A DNA stretch of 39,747 nucleotides from Aliishimia sp045106335 (GTDB lineage Bacteria; Pseudomonadota; Alphaproteobacteria; Rhodobacterales; Rhodobacteraceae), in the NCBI GenBank assembly GCA_045106335.1, contig JBGCEM010000155.1:1-39747 (forward strand), given 5' to 3'. The notes under the pieces are model-generated. The model was not told the DNA's origin. It saw only the letters and a program-made list of their open reading frames with translations, and ran no database searches. Both the position numbers and the translations under genes were made by a program. Of this stretch, positions 1 through 7,942 are shown piece by piece (position 1 is the first letter of the stretch; each line of letters starts with the position of its first letter).

Positions 1-267
1 GCGCACCAGCCGGGCGAAGGTCGTCGAGGTTTCGGGGGCATGCAGGTTCAAATGCACTTGGATAAACCCCTGCACGTTTAAGCCCAATTTCTGCGCGCTC
101 AATCGCGCCACATAGGCCCGCACATAGCCGTCCGCCTCAAGTCGTTGACGACGACGTCCGGCTTGGCTGGCCGACAGGTTCAATGTTTCGCCCAATTGCT
201 GAGTCGTTAGATGCGCGTTCTGCTGCAGCAAGTTCAGCAACGCGATATCAGTTTGATCCAGTGTCAT
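1..267 (-). CDS. Lrp/AsnC-family transcriptional regulator (C-terminus beyond window)
   Basis: The reading frame starts at an ATG (265-267 on the complement) and runs open off the left edge, giving the first 89 residues. The start MTLDQTDIALLNLLQ, followed by a winged-helix segment (LTTQQLGETLNLSASQAGRR) and the start of a ligand-binding domain (GFIQVHLNLHAPET), is typical of Lrp/AsnC proteins. It is divergent from hppD with a 138-base gap that carries a palindrome suited to this family. In proteobacteria such a divergent Lrp-type gene commonly controls aromatic amino acid catabolism, so regulation of hppD is inferred. A weak purine-rich ribosome site precedes the start. The effector cannot be told from this part of the protein. 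Confidence 0.88.
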   Translation of the reverse strand, partial: MTLDQTDIALLNLLQQNAHLTTQQLGETLNLSASQAGRRRQRLEADGYVRAYVARLSAQKLGLNVQGFIQVHLNLHAPETSTTFARLVR

Positions 268-324
268 GCGGCTCTTTATCCTGTCTGGGTTCGTTGGCGC
301 AGATTGTCCGCACATTATTAACAG

Positions 325-353
325 ATATTGCGCCAATATGCACCCAATATGCA
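325..353. promoter_or_regulatory. Candidate Lrp-type operator in regulator/hppD gap
   Basis: A perfect 15-base palindrome, ATATTG-CGC-CAATAT (325-339), overlaps two direct copies of CCAATATGCA (333-342 and 344-353) spaced 11 bases apart, one helical turn. It lies between the divergent regulator and hppD, about 50-80 bases upstream of the hppD start. Lrp/AsnC proteins bind AT-rich dyads of about 15 bp and often several phased copies. The assignment is an inference from position and symmetry. Confidence 0.5.
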
Positions 354-405
354 TCGGGTTGCGACTAACTTGTAAACGCAGCCTGTATTGAAATCGGAGA
401 TTCCC

Positions 406-1509
406 ATGGGTCCTTTCCCACATGACGCCCCAAAATCGCAGATCACGCCGGAAAATCCAGCGGGCACGGATGGGTTTGAATTCGTTGAATTCGCCAGCCC
501 AAATCCCGATGAGCTGCGCGCTGTGTTTCGAAAAATGGGCTATAGCCATGTGGCGAATCACAAGTCACAACAGATTGAGCTATGGCAACAGGGCGACATT
601 ACCTATGTCTTGAACGCCGATCCGAACAGCTTTGCCGCCCGCTTTGTGGACGATCACGGCCCCTGCGCGCCGTCGATGGGCTGGCGTGTGGCGGATGCGA
701 AGGTGGCCTTGGATCACGCGCTGGCGCAAGGGGCAGAGGAATATACAGGTCCCGGCAAAGTCTTAGACGTGCCTGCGATCCTTGGAATTGGTGGCAGCTT
801 GATCTATCTCATCGACCAGTACTACGACACCTCCCCCTATAATTGGGAATACGATTGGATTGCGCAGTCCAAGCCCGAGGGCGTCGGTTTTTACTATCTC
901 GATCACCTGACGCACAACGTGTTTAAAGGGAATATGGATGTTTGGTTCCGCTTTTACGGGGATTTGTTCAATTTCCGCGAAATTCGGTTCTTTGACATCG
1001 AGGGCAAGTTCTCGGGCCTGTTTTCGCGTGCGCTTACTTCGCCCTGTGGTCGGATCCGGATCCCGCTGAACGAAGATCGTGGTGAAACTGGGCAAATCGT
1101 GAATTATCTGAAGAAATACAACGGCGAAGGCATTCAGCACATCGCTGTGGGCGCGCGCGATATTTACGATGCCACGGATACAATTGCCGAAAACGGGCTG
1201 AAATTCATGCCCGGCCCGCCCGATACCTATTACGACTTAAGCCGGGACCGGGTTGTGGGGCATGACGAGCCGCTGGATCGCATGAAACAGCACGGCATCT
1301 TGATCGATGGCGAAGGCGTGTTGGATGGCGGTGAGACCAAAATCCTGCTGCAGATTTTCTCAAAAACTGTGATTGGACCGATTTTCTTCGAGTTTATCCA
1401 ACGCAAAGGTGACGACGGTTTTGGCGAAGGCAATTTCAAAGCGCTATTCGAAAGCATCGAGGCCGAAGAAATCGCGCAAGGTGATTATGACACAGTGGCG
1501 GCCGAGTAA
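406..1509 (+). CDS. hppD: 4-hydroxyphenylpyruvate dioxygenase
   Basis: This 367-aa enzyme converts 4-hydroxyphenylpyruvate, O2 and Fe(II) to homogentisate and CO2 in cytoplasmic tyrosine degradation. It has the two-part VOC fold. The three iron ligands are visible: His167 (LDHLTHNV), His245 (GIQHIAV) and Glu329 (PIFFEFIQRKGDDGFG). The C-terminal FQ/ERKGDDGFGEGNF region is characteristic of the family, and the length is close to bacterial HPPDs. The ATG at 406 is chosen because GGAG sits 6 bases upstream; a TTG at 388 would add six residues but has no such site. The gene is divergent from an Lrp-type regulator and ends 6 bases from a convergent gene. No homogentisate dioxygenase or other downstream pathway gene is in the window. 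Confidence 0.97.
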   Translation: MGPFPHDAPKSQITPENPAGTDGFEFVEFASPNPDELRAVFRKMGYSHVANHKSQQIELWQQGDITYVLNADPNSFAARFVDDHGPCAPSMGWRVADAKVALDHALAQGAEEYTGPGKVLDVPAILGIGGSLIYLIDQYYDTSPYNWEYDWIAQSKPEGVGFYYLDHLTHNVFKGNMDVWFRFYGDLFNFREIRFFDIEGKFSGLFSRALTSPCGRIRIPLNEDRGETGQIVNYLKKYNGEGIQHIAVGARDIYDATDTIAENGLKFMPGPPDTYYDLSRDRVVGHDEPLDRMKQHGILIDGEGVLDGGETKILLQIFSKTVIGPIFFEFIQRKGDDGFGEGNFKALFESIEAEEIAQGDYDTVAAE

Positions 1510-1515
1510 TACAGT

Positions 1516-3777
1516 TCAGGTCTTTGGCATCCGCAACACAACATTGCGGCTGCCCTTTTGATAGCGCAACTCACCTTCGCCAATCGCAGAAATGCGCCCC
1601 CCGTCAATGCGGTCCCCAACCTTGACCTTTTTGTAGCGCCCGTTTGAAAGCCGTATCAATGCGCGTCGATTAGAGGGCGTACCATAAACACCCATCAAAT
1701 TGATTTTCTTCAAGTTTATCGCGTTCTTGACAGTCGCTTGTTTGGCAACAGAAGTCGCGGATGGCACGCTGGGTGACACGGTGCGGGGCGCGACGGACGC
1801 CACTTCGCGGTCTGTGTCCTCTGGTTTAGGTGTTGCGGACGGCGCGGGGGCCAAATTTCGGGGACGCAAAGCCGGGCGTGCCGATTGCGCGATGGCCAAT
1901 GCGGTTGCGGTGTCCTCAATCGGGTCTGTTTCAGGCGGTGTATCCGATGCTTCGGCTTGTGGACGGGCTTGCGGGCGCACTTCGGCCAGTTCTTGACGGC
2001 TGAGGCCGCCCAATTGCTGCCGCTCGGTCTGTTCAATCAGATCATCGGGCCGGGTTCGCGGGCGATAGGCGGCCAGTTCAGGTCGCGCCACAGATAAAGC
2101 AGCCTCGGGCGCAACAATTTCTGCGCGCTCCGGCGTGTCAGGGGGCACAACATCTGGTCGTCCCAAAACCACCAAGACCCCATCTGGCGACAGGGATCCT
2201 TGTGGTGTCGGGATGACAAGGCCACGCCGATCCAGCGCAAAGCTTGTGCCTGCAGGGGCAGGATTAGACGGCGCGCGAAAGGTCTGTTCGATGCCGCGCC
2301 GCGTGGGCTGGGTTAAAGCCACCGCATCAAAGGACAGGTTCGCATGATCGATTGAGGTGATGTATAAATCTTCTAAACTGATCAATGTGGGCGGCGTCGG
2401 CACGATTGGTGGGCTCGTCCAAATGCCAGTTACGGCATAGTGCTCGGCGGCGGTTTCTGGATCGAACCGCGTTGGCGGCGCAATAGCCAAGTTTGGCGCG
2501 GGCAAGGGCGCGACATCAGGGGTTTGAATTTCTGCGGGCAACGAAGCCGTTTCGATCTGAGCTTCCGGCGCCACGGTGATCGGGGCTATGTCAATATCGT
2601 CCGCAATTACAGGCACATCTGGCACAGTTGGCGCGAAAAACCCCGCCAATCCGTCTTCGCGAAACACGGTCGCCCAGGCTGCAACGCCCGCCAAAAAGAC
2701 CAGCAATCCAGCTGTGACCGCCAAGCCCAAAAAGCGCGGTTTGCCACCAATAACAACGTCGTCTTCTGTGCCACGTGCGCCAAAAATCGTCATTTGCTGA
2801 CGTTCGTCGCGCGGTGGTTTGAAGTTTGGTTGCACCACCGCAGTGCGCCGCGCAGATGCGCGAACAGAAGGTGCCACTGCCGTCGGCGCTAGGGCGCTGG
2901 GTTCAATCGCTGGCGCGGTGTCTTCGAAATCTGCTTCTGGCAAGGATGCCGCGTTGATGCTGACGGGCGCAGAGGTCTGATCACGCCCAGTGGCAAAATC
3001 CCGACTGACACCGCCTAGGCTGGGGCCCTGTTCAGATGTATTGGCGCGCCGTGATGCAAATCCCAAAACAGGGGTCGGATCTTCTGGCTCTGGCGTGTCA
3101 CCGATCTCTGCCTTATCGCTAGGCGTGTTTGAGATCTTGTCTTCTTGCGCGGGCCCCGACGGATCCTGCGCCAAGAGCTTTGCATCGGGCCGTTCGCTAA
3201 CATCCGCGACAGGGCCGTCTTGCGTTGCGATATCCGCCAGAACGACAACCGCGATGTGATCGGGCTCAATGCGCTGTTCTGGCCCGTGCATGTCCAAAAC
3301 GTGTTGGGTCGGTCCAAAGAACGGCTCGCCCAGGAACGGCTCGTCTTCGGGGACGGCCACAAAACTGATCGGTACAAATCGATTTGAAACCGCGAAGTCT
3401 TCGGCTTCAGCCAGTGTTTCTTTGGCCACTGCGGCAACATGGGTCTGATCCCCGTCCGGGGAAATATCATACGCCAATTCGGAAACATCATAGGGCGTTG
3501 CGCCGATCAACGCCTCTTCGGCAGCAGCCCAACGTGCCGCATCATCCGCCCCAGGCGTGTCGAGTGTAAGGTATTTGATCTGGCCGGCAGGGATGATCAG
3601 TTTACTGCGCAGACCAGCTGGTTCGAGGGACAAAGCCGTTTCGCGCAACTTTGCTAAAGTGCCAACAAGGTCCGGATCTTCAAGCGCGGCTTCGCCAACA
3701 AAACGCCATCCCCCCGCAGCACGATGCACCAGGCAGATCCCGTCGAATGACATTGAGAGGGCAAAATTGGCTTTCAT
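1516..3777 (-). CDS. Composite PilM/GspL-like and PilP/GspC-like single-pass membrane protein
   Basis: This 753-aa protein has no name I can assign with certainty. Residues 1-145 resemble the early part of PilM/GspL actin-like proteins, with a pattern of strand, IPAGQIKYLTL, ATPYDVSELAYD and THVAAVAKE. Residues 190-345 are low-complexity and rich in Pro, Ala and acidic residues. One membrane helix is clear at about 349-372, followed by another Pro/Thr-rich stretch. The last ~70 residues (KKINLMGVYGTPSNRRALIR, then KVKVGDRIDGGRISAIGEGELRY) look like the PilP/GspC periplasmic domain of type IV pilus and type II secretion alignment complexes. The topology implied is cytoplasmic N-terminus and periplasmic C-terminus. 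It stands alone, with no pilus genes nearby. The domain calls are by eye and are inference; no good ribosome site precedes the ATG. Confidence 0.6.
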   Translation of the reverse strand: MKANFALSMSFDGICLVHRAAGGWRFVGEAALEDPDLVGTLAKLRETALSLEPAGLRSKLIIPAGQIKYLTLDTPGADDAARWAAAEEALIGATPYDVSELAYDISPDGDQTHVAAVAKETLAEAEDFAVSNRFVPISFVAVPEDEPFLGEPFFGPTQHVLDMHGPEQRIEPDHIAVVVLADIATQDGPVADVSERPDAKLLAQDPSGPAQEDKISNTPSDKAEIGDTPEPEDPTPVLGFASRRANTSEQGPSLGGVSRDFATGRDQTSAPVSINAASLPEADFEDTAPAIEPSALAPTAVAPSVRASARRTAVVQPNFKPPRDERQQMTIFGARGTEDDVVIGGKPRFLGLAVTAGLLVFLAGVAAWATVFREDGLAGFFAPTVPDVPVIADDIDIAPITVAPEAQIETASLPAEIQTPDVAPLPAPNLAIAPPTRFDPETAAEHYAVTGIWTSPPIVPTPPTLISLEDLYITSIDHANLSFDAVALTQPTRRGIEQTFRAPSNPAPAGTSFALDRRGLVIPTPQGSLSPDGVLVVLGRPDVVPPDTPERAEIVAPEAALSVARPELAAYRPRTRPDDLIEQTERQQLGGLSRQELAEVRPQARPQAEASDTPPETDPIEDTATALAIAQSARPALRPRNLAPAPSATPKPEDTDREVASVAPRTVSPSVPSATSVAKQATVKNAINLKKINLMGVYGTPSNRRALIRLSNGRYKKVKVGDRIDGGRISAIGEGELRYQKGSRNVVLRMPKT

Positions 3778-3850
3778 TCAATTGGTTATGTGCCGAAGCT
3801 CACCCGTATTGTTAACACGTTACCTGGTTAATCTAAGCGATCTTGACGCA

Positions 3851-3891
3851 CATGAAAAGGGCAGCGGGGCGCATCCTTGTGCGCGCCCCGC
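3851..3891 (-). terminator. Intrinsic terminator downstream of metY
   Basis: A perfect 9-bp GC stem, GCGGGGCGC (3864-3872) with GCGCCCCGC (3883-3891), has a 10-base loop. On the minus strand it is followed by TGCCCTTTTC. It lies about 20 bases past the metY stop in the direction of metY transcription. The U-run is short, so its efficiency is uncertain. Confidence 0.6.
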
Positions 3892-3912
3892 CCAAATTGT
3901 CACAATTCGCGC

Positions 3913-5214
3913 TTAGCTTGTGGCTTTGGCCAGCGCTTGATCCAAATCTGCAATCAGATCGTCGGCGTTTTCGATGCCGATGGAAATGCGCACGACCTCC
4001 GGCGCAGCACCGGCGGCGCGTTGCTGATCTTCGGTCAATTGCCGGTGTGTGGTTGAGGCCGAGTGAATGATCAAGGAACGTGCATCGCCCAAATTCGCCA
4101 CGTGGCTGAAGATTTCTAACGAATTTACCAGCTTGACGCAGGCCTCATACCCGCCCTTGACCGCAAAGGTGAATAAGCCACCCGCGCCGCGCGGACAGAT
4201 TTTTTCTACGCGATGGTTATAGGGCGAAGATTCCAGCCCAGCATAAGTCACATAGTCGACACGCGGATCTTTTTCTAACCAACCTGCGACTGTCATCGCG
4301 TTTTCAACGTGACGTTCCATCCGCAAGGACAGAGTTTCAATTCCCATCAATGTGTAATGCGCGGCCTGTGGGTTCATGGTCATGCCGAGATCACGCAATC
4401 CGATGGCAATGCCGTGGAAGGTGAAGGCCAGTGGGCCAAAGGTCTCGTGGAATTTAAGGCCATGATAGGCGGGCTCGGGCTGGGATAGGGACGGGAATTT
4501 GTCATTGGCCGACCAGTCGAACTTGCCCGAATCCACAACACAGCCGCCGGTGACGGTGCCATTTCCCGTCAGATATTTCGTGGTGGAATGCACAACCAGC
4601 GTCGCGCCGTGCTCAATCGGGCGGCACAGATAGGGCGTGGCCGAGGTGTTGTCGACGATCAACGGAATGCCCGCGGCGTCCGAAATTGCGGAAATCGCAT
4701 CCAGATCAGTGATGTAACCGCCTGGATTGGCGATCGCTTCGCAAAACACGGCGCGGGTGTTGTCATCAATTGCGGCCTGCACCGCATCCAGATCGTCGAA
4801 ATCAACGAAGGTACAGGACCAGCCAAAACGCTTGATCGTCTGGCTGAATTGCGTGACCGTTCCGCCATAGAGCCGGGTCGAGGCCACGATATTCATGCCA
4901 GGTTGCATCAGCGGAAACAGCGCCATGATTTGCGCCGCATGGCCAGATGAGCAACACACAGCCCCCACGCCGCCTTCCAATGTCGCGACACGTTCCTGCA
5001 GAACGGCGTTTGTTGGGTTGGTCAAGCGCGAATAGATGTAGCCAACTTCTTGCAAGTTAAACAACGCCGCTGCGTGTTCTGCATCGCGGAAAACATAAGC
5101 CGTGGTCTGATAGATCGGCGTTTGGCGGGCACCTGTCGCGGGATCGGGGCGCGCGCCTGCGTGGATTTGTAATGTATCAAAACCGTAGGCCGGTCCTTGG
5201 GGGTCCGTTGTCAT
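3913..5214 (-). CDS. metY: O-acetylhomoserine aminocarboxypropyltransferase (sulfhydrylase)
   Basis: This 433-aa PLP enzyme of the Cys/Met metabolism fold-type I family joins O-acetylhomoserine with sulfide (or methanethiol) to give homocysteine or methionine. Visible hallmarks are HAGARPDPATGARQTPIYQT at the N-terminus, YIYSRLTNPT, the cofactor-binding VCCSSGHAAQ region, and HSTTKYLTGNGTVTGG, where Lys213 is the expected Schiff-base residue. The length matches the long OAH-sulfhydrylase group rather than the ~390-aa MetB/MetC group. ATG at 5214 is preferred because AAGGA lies 7 bases upstream; an in-frame start 13 codons further up has no such support. It is monocistronic, with a terminator-like hairpin after it. 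No SAM riboswitch was recognised in its short leader. Confidence 0.93.
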   Translation of the reverse strand: MTTDPQGPAYGFDTLQIHAGARPDPATGARQTPIYQTTAYVFRDAEHAAALFNLQEVGYIYSRLTNPTNAVLQERVATLEGGVGAVCCSSGHAAQIMALFPLMQPGMNIVASTRLYGGTVTQFSQTIKRFGWSCTFVDFDDLDAVQAAIDDNTRAVFCEAIANPGGYITDLDAISAISDAAGIPLIVDNTSATPYLCRPIEHGATLVVHSTTKYLTGNGTVTGGCVVDSGKFDWSANDKFPSLSQPEPAYHGLKFHETFGPLAFTFHGIAIGLRDLGMTMNPQAAHYTLMGIETLSLRMERHVENAMTVAGWLEKDPRVDYVTYAGLESSPYNHRVEKICPRGAGGLFTFAVKGGYEACVKLVNSLEIFSHVANLGDARSLIIHSASTTHRQLTEDQQRAAGAAPEVVRISIGIENADDLIADLDQALAKATS

Positions 5215-5297
5215 GAAACTGTCCTTGTCTGTGCTGAGAGATGGCGCAGGCATAAGCTATGGGAACAGGGGGAACAACCCGCGCGCAAGGTCCGCGT

Positions 5298-6311
5298 TTA
5301 GCGGACCCAGAAGCCGTTGGACTTGATTCGATTGCGGATCGCTTGTTCTTTGCGCGGCAAATCATCACGATCAAACAGCGCGCGCACTTTGGCCCCGCGC
5401 CCTTGATAGACCATGCGTTTGATGGCCTCGTTTCCTTTAAGCACTTTTTTCAGCTTATTGGGGGCGGCGACTGTTTCCAACACATCAATAACGTGATCGC
5501 TTTCCCGGGCATATAGCAGCGGCAAGAGGCGATAGTGGCAACTCACAGACCCGTCCAAATAACCCGGTGGCAAGCTGTGCTGATCGCCGCCCAATGCGTT
5601 GATGACCAAGGGCAGGGCGACTTGATCCAGCCACGGGTCCAAAGACTGACACACCAATTCGGGCGGAGGATCGTCCCGGATCGCAACGGCGAAATCCTGG
5701 AAATGGGCGTGGAAATGTCGCGGGCAGCAGAAATAGAAATACCCGGCGTTGAAATACAAATAGCGCCGCCAATACTCATCCGGTTGGCTCAAATCTAATG
5801 AGCTTTCAAAGTCCAAACCAAATTTGTCATAAAGTGACTTCCAGGTTGCGGTGTAACCCGGTCCATAAAGTTCCAATTTCGGCCAGGTGTTTTCCCGTCG
5901 CATCGATGCCGAGGGGCGTTCAAAATCGAACGGGACTGTGTTCAAATCACCTGTGATCAACGTGTCGGAATCAAAGAACACGAAATTCTCGCCTGTCGGG
6001 AGTTCGCGCAGCATCTCGATCTTATTGCCGTAGGGGTAGCTGGACCCGAAATGTTGGCTTTCAAACGGCACAATTTGCGCGCCCAACTGTTCTAGTGCGT
6101 CGCGCACAGGGGTTTGGATGCGCGGATCGCGGTCCCACAGGGGGCCGGGCTGCGGCTCGCCAATCAGAATTTTACCTGCAAAATCAGGGCTGCAATGACG
6201 CAAAGAGGCCACGAACAACAACGCTTCATATTGCAACCGCCCAGCTTGCGCCACGAGGGCGACATTAAATGACTGCGGGTGATGTGGCGTCATGGCGGGC
6301 ACGTGGCTCAT
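5298..6311 (-). CDS. Putative GT-A-fold glycosyltransferase-like protein
   Basis: This 337-aa protein has features of nucleotide-sugar transferases. The early segment SFNVALVAQAGRLQYEALLF is followed by a central FVFFDSDTLITGDL, where Asp114-Ser-Asp116 is the DxD-type metal and nucleotide motif. A later YLYFNAGYFYF resembles the acceptor-side NAG segment of GT8-like enzymes. There is no signal peptide or membrane helix, so it is predicted cytoplasmic. It sits alone between metY and a divergent secreted protein, with no polysaccharide cluster, so donor and acceptor are unknown. The C-terminal ~80 residues are basic. Start choice (first ATG) is uncertain because no clear ribosome site is visible. 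Family placement is by motif only. Confidence 0.6.
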   Translation of the reverse strand: MSHVPAMTPHHPQSFNVALVAQAGRLQYEALLFVASLRHCSPDFAGKILIGEPQPGPLWDRDPRIQTPVRDALEQLGAQIVPFESQHFGSSYPYGNKIEMLRELPTGENFVFFDSDTLITGDLNTVPFDFERPSASMRRENTWPKLELYGPGYTATWKSLYDKFGLDFESSLDLSQPDEYWRRYLYFNAGYFYFCCPRHFHAHFQDFAVAIRDDPPPELVCQSLDPWLDQVALPLVINALGGDQHSLPPGYLDGSVSCHYRLLPLLYARESDHVIDVLETVAAPNKLKKVLKGNEAIKRMVYQGRGAKVRALFDRDDLPRKEQAIRNRIKSNGFWVR

Positions 6312-6379
6312 TTTTGTTGGCCCTATGTTAGCGGAAAGGGCAGACTAGAGGAAAGAATTTTGACCACAGGAGCTTTATC

Positions 6380-6901
6380 ATGGGACCGGTTTTTACCACC
6401 TTAACAGCGCTGAGTATTGCCAGCTTGAGTTTTTCGGGGCCACAGGACCCGTTGATCTTGGCGCAAAGCACGACCCAAGGGATTGCCACATTCAAACTGG
6501 GGGCCACGGATACTGACGGATTGCAAGCCGAAGATCAGACCCCCACAGGGCGTTTTACCACCGCGACCGAAGTCAAACCGATCCTGGGCGCGACCCGGGC
6601 CAATTGGGTGGCGGTGCGGGAATATGGTGGCCAGGATCTGGTATATGTGACGCATTTGTGGGCTTGGCGCTGTGGATTGGCGCAAATGAAGCTGTCGATC
6701 AATGGCACAGCACCTGAAATCTGGCCCCTTCCGGCGTGCCATTTGGACACCGCCCAGCCAGCGGCGATTCTGGAAAGCGACGGTCTGCCTTATCGCAGTT
6801 TTGCGCTGGGGTCGGTTCAAACGATCACGGTGACGCTGATTTATGACGATCTGACGCGCGATGTGGCGACGTTTGACCGCGCGGGCACGTTGCTGCCTTA
6901 A
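6380..6901 (+). CDS. Hypothetical secreted protein
   Basis: I do not recognise this 173-aa protein. The N-terminus has a hydrophobic stretch (VFTTLTALSIASLSFSG) that could act as a signal peptide, although it lacks the usual basic start. The mature part is predominantly beta-prone, with two Cys residues (WRCGL and PACHL) about 30 residues apart that could form a disulfide in the periplasm. AGGAG sits 7 bases before the ATG, supporting this start. It is divergent from the GT-like gene (68-base gap) and converges on the aspartoacylase-like gene with a 3-base gap. No function is proposed. Confidence 0.7.
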   Translation: MGPVFTTLTALSIASLSFSGPQDPLILAQSTTQGIATFKLGATDTDGLQAEDQTPTGRFTTATEVKPILGATRANWVAVREYGGQDLVYVTHLWAWRCGLAQMKLSINGTAPEIWPLPACHLDTAQPAAILESDGLPYRSFALGSVQTITVTLIYDDLTRDVATFDRAGTLLP

Positions 6902-6904
6902 GAT

Positions 6905-7942
6905 TTACAGGATTTCGTCTTCGTCAAAGAGCGGGTCGGCCTCAAGCTGGGCGGCCAGATCATCAACAACATCTTCGCTGGCTTGCGGGCTAAGGGCGGC
7001 CAGATGGAATACCGCATCGCCTTCATTCACGACGGGCAGCACGGCGCGGCCAATCAACAGCCCATCGAAGGGCGCGGTCAGTTCAGCTTCTGAATCGCCA
7101 AACGGATCGGCAACAGCCGCAAGGACATCGCCTGCAGCCACGGTGTCGCCCTCGGCGCGGTATGTGCGCAACAACCCACCTGCGGGCGCGCGTAACCATT
7201 TGGAAGAATTGCAAATATAGGGACGTTGGCGCGGTTTTGTGATGCCTTTGGCGGGCAGCATATCTGCACCACGTAAAATCCTTAGGATCCCGGCAACGCC
7301 AGCGCGCACCGCCATCTCGTCAAAACGCAAACCCTCGCCCGCCTCGTACAAAATCACCGGCACACCGCGCGCTTGGGCTTCGCCGCGCAAGGACCCGTCG
7401 CGCAAAGGCGAGGTCAGCACGACGGGCGCGCCGAAATCCCGCGCCATGGCCGCCACATCTTTGTTGCCAGGCGAGATCCGAATTTGGGGCAAGTTCGTGC
7501 GGTGGATCGCGGCCGAGTGCAGATCGATGCCAAAATCACAGCGCAGCACCACGTCGTTCAGAAATTGATGCGCCAATCTGGACCCCAACGAACCCGTCTC
7601 GCTGCCCGGAAAGGACCGGTTCAGATCGCGCCGATCTGGCAGATACCGCGACCGTGTGAGGAACCCGAAACTGTTCACAATCGGGATCACCAGCAACGTG
7701 CCACGCAGGCTGGACAATTGTGGCGCGCGCAGCAGACGGCGGGTGATTTCGACGCCGATGACCTCGTCGCCATGCACTGCCGCGGACACAAAGACGATGG
7801 GCCCAGGGCGCTTTCCGTGAAAGACCTGGATCTCCATCCCCACAGGCGTGTGATCGGGCAAGGTCGACACCGGCAAGGTCACGCGCGCTTTGCAGCCGGG
7901 CGCGATCGTCTGCCCACCAAGGACAAAGGGCATTTGCACCAT
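6905..7942 (-). CDS. Succinylglutamate desuccinylase/aspartoacylase-family hydrolase
   Basis: This 345-aa zinc amidohydrolase is of the AstE/AspA type, related to M14 carboxypeptidases. Zn ligands are visible as His57 and Glu60 in AAVHGDE and the later DLHSAA histidine. The RDLNRSFPG substrate loop and YEAGEG (likely catalytic Glu) are also present. The last ~100 residues (LRAPAGGLLRTYRAEGDTV, then ELTAPFDGLLIG) form a biotinyl/lipoyl-like beta domain common in this subfamily. The substrate is not evident; members deacylate N-acyl amino acids and related amides. Its ATG overlaps the trpE stop by one base (TGATG), so it is translationally coupled as the last gene of the ppiD-trpE operon. The N-terminus lacks a signal peptide, so it should be cytoplasmic. 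Confidence 0.83.
   Translation of the reverse strand: MVQMPFVLGGQTIAPGCKARVTLPVSTLPDHTPVGMEIQVFHGKRPGPIVFVSAAVHGDEVIGVEITRRLLRAPQLSSLRGTLLVIPIVNSFGFLTRSRYLPDRRDLNRSFPGSETGSLGSRLAHQFLNDVVLRCDFGIDLHSAAIHRTNLPQIRISPGNKDVAAMARDFGAPVVLTSPLRDGSLRGEAQARGVPVILYEAGEGLRFDEMAVRAGVAGILRILRGADMLPAKGITKPRQRPYICNSSKWLRAPAGGLLRTYRAEGDTVAAGDVLAAVADPFGDSEAELTAPFDGLLIGRAVLPVVNEGDAVFHLAALSPQASEDVVDDLAAQLEADPLFDEDEIL

Noticed and set aside
388..405. TTG-initiated six-residue extension of hppD
   Set aside because: The ATG at 406 has GGAG at ideal spacing and the extension lies in that ribosome site.
5215..5297. Search for a SAM-II or similar riboswitch upstream of metY
   Set aside because: The gap to the upstream gene is only about 80 bases and shows none of the conserved SAM-II core; no supporting pseudoknot seen.
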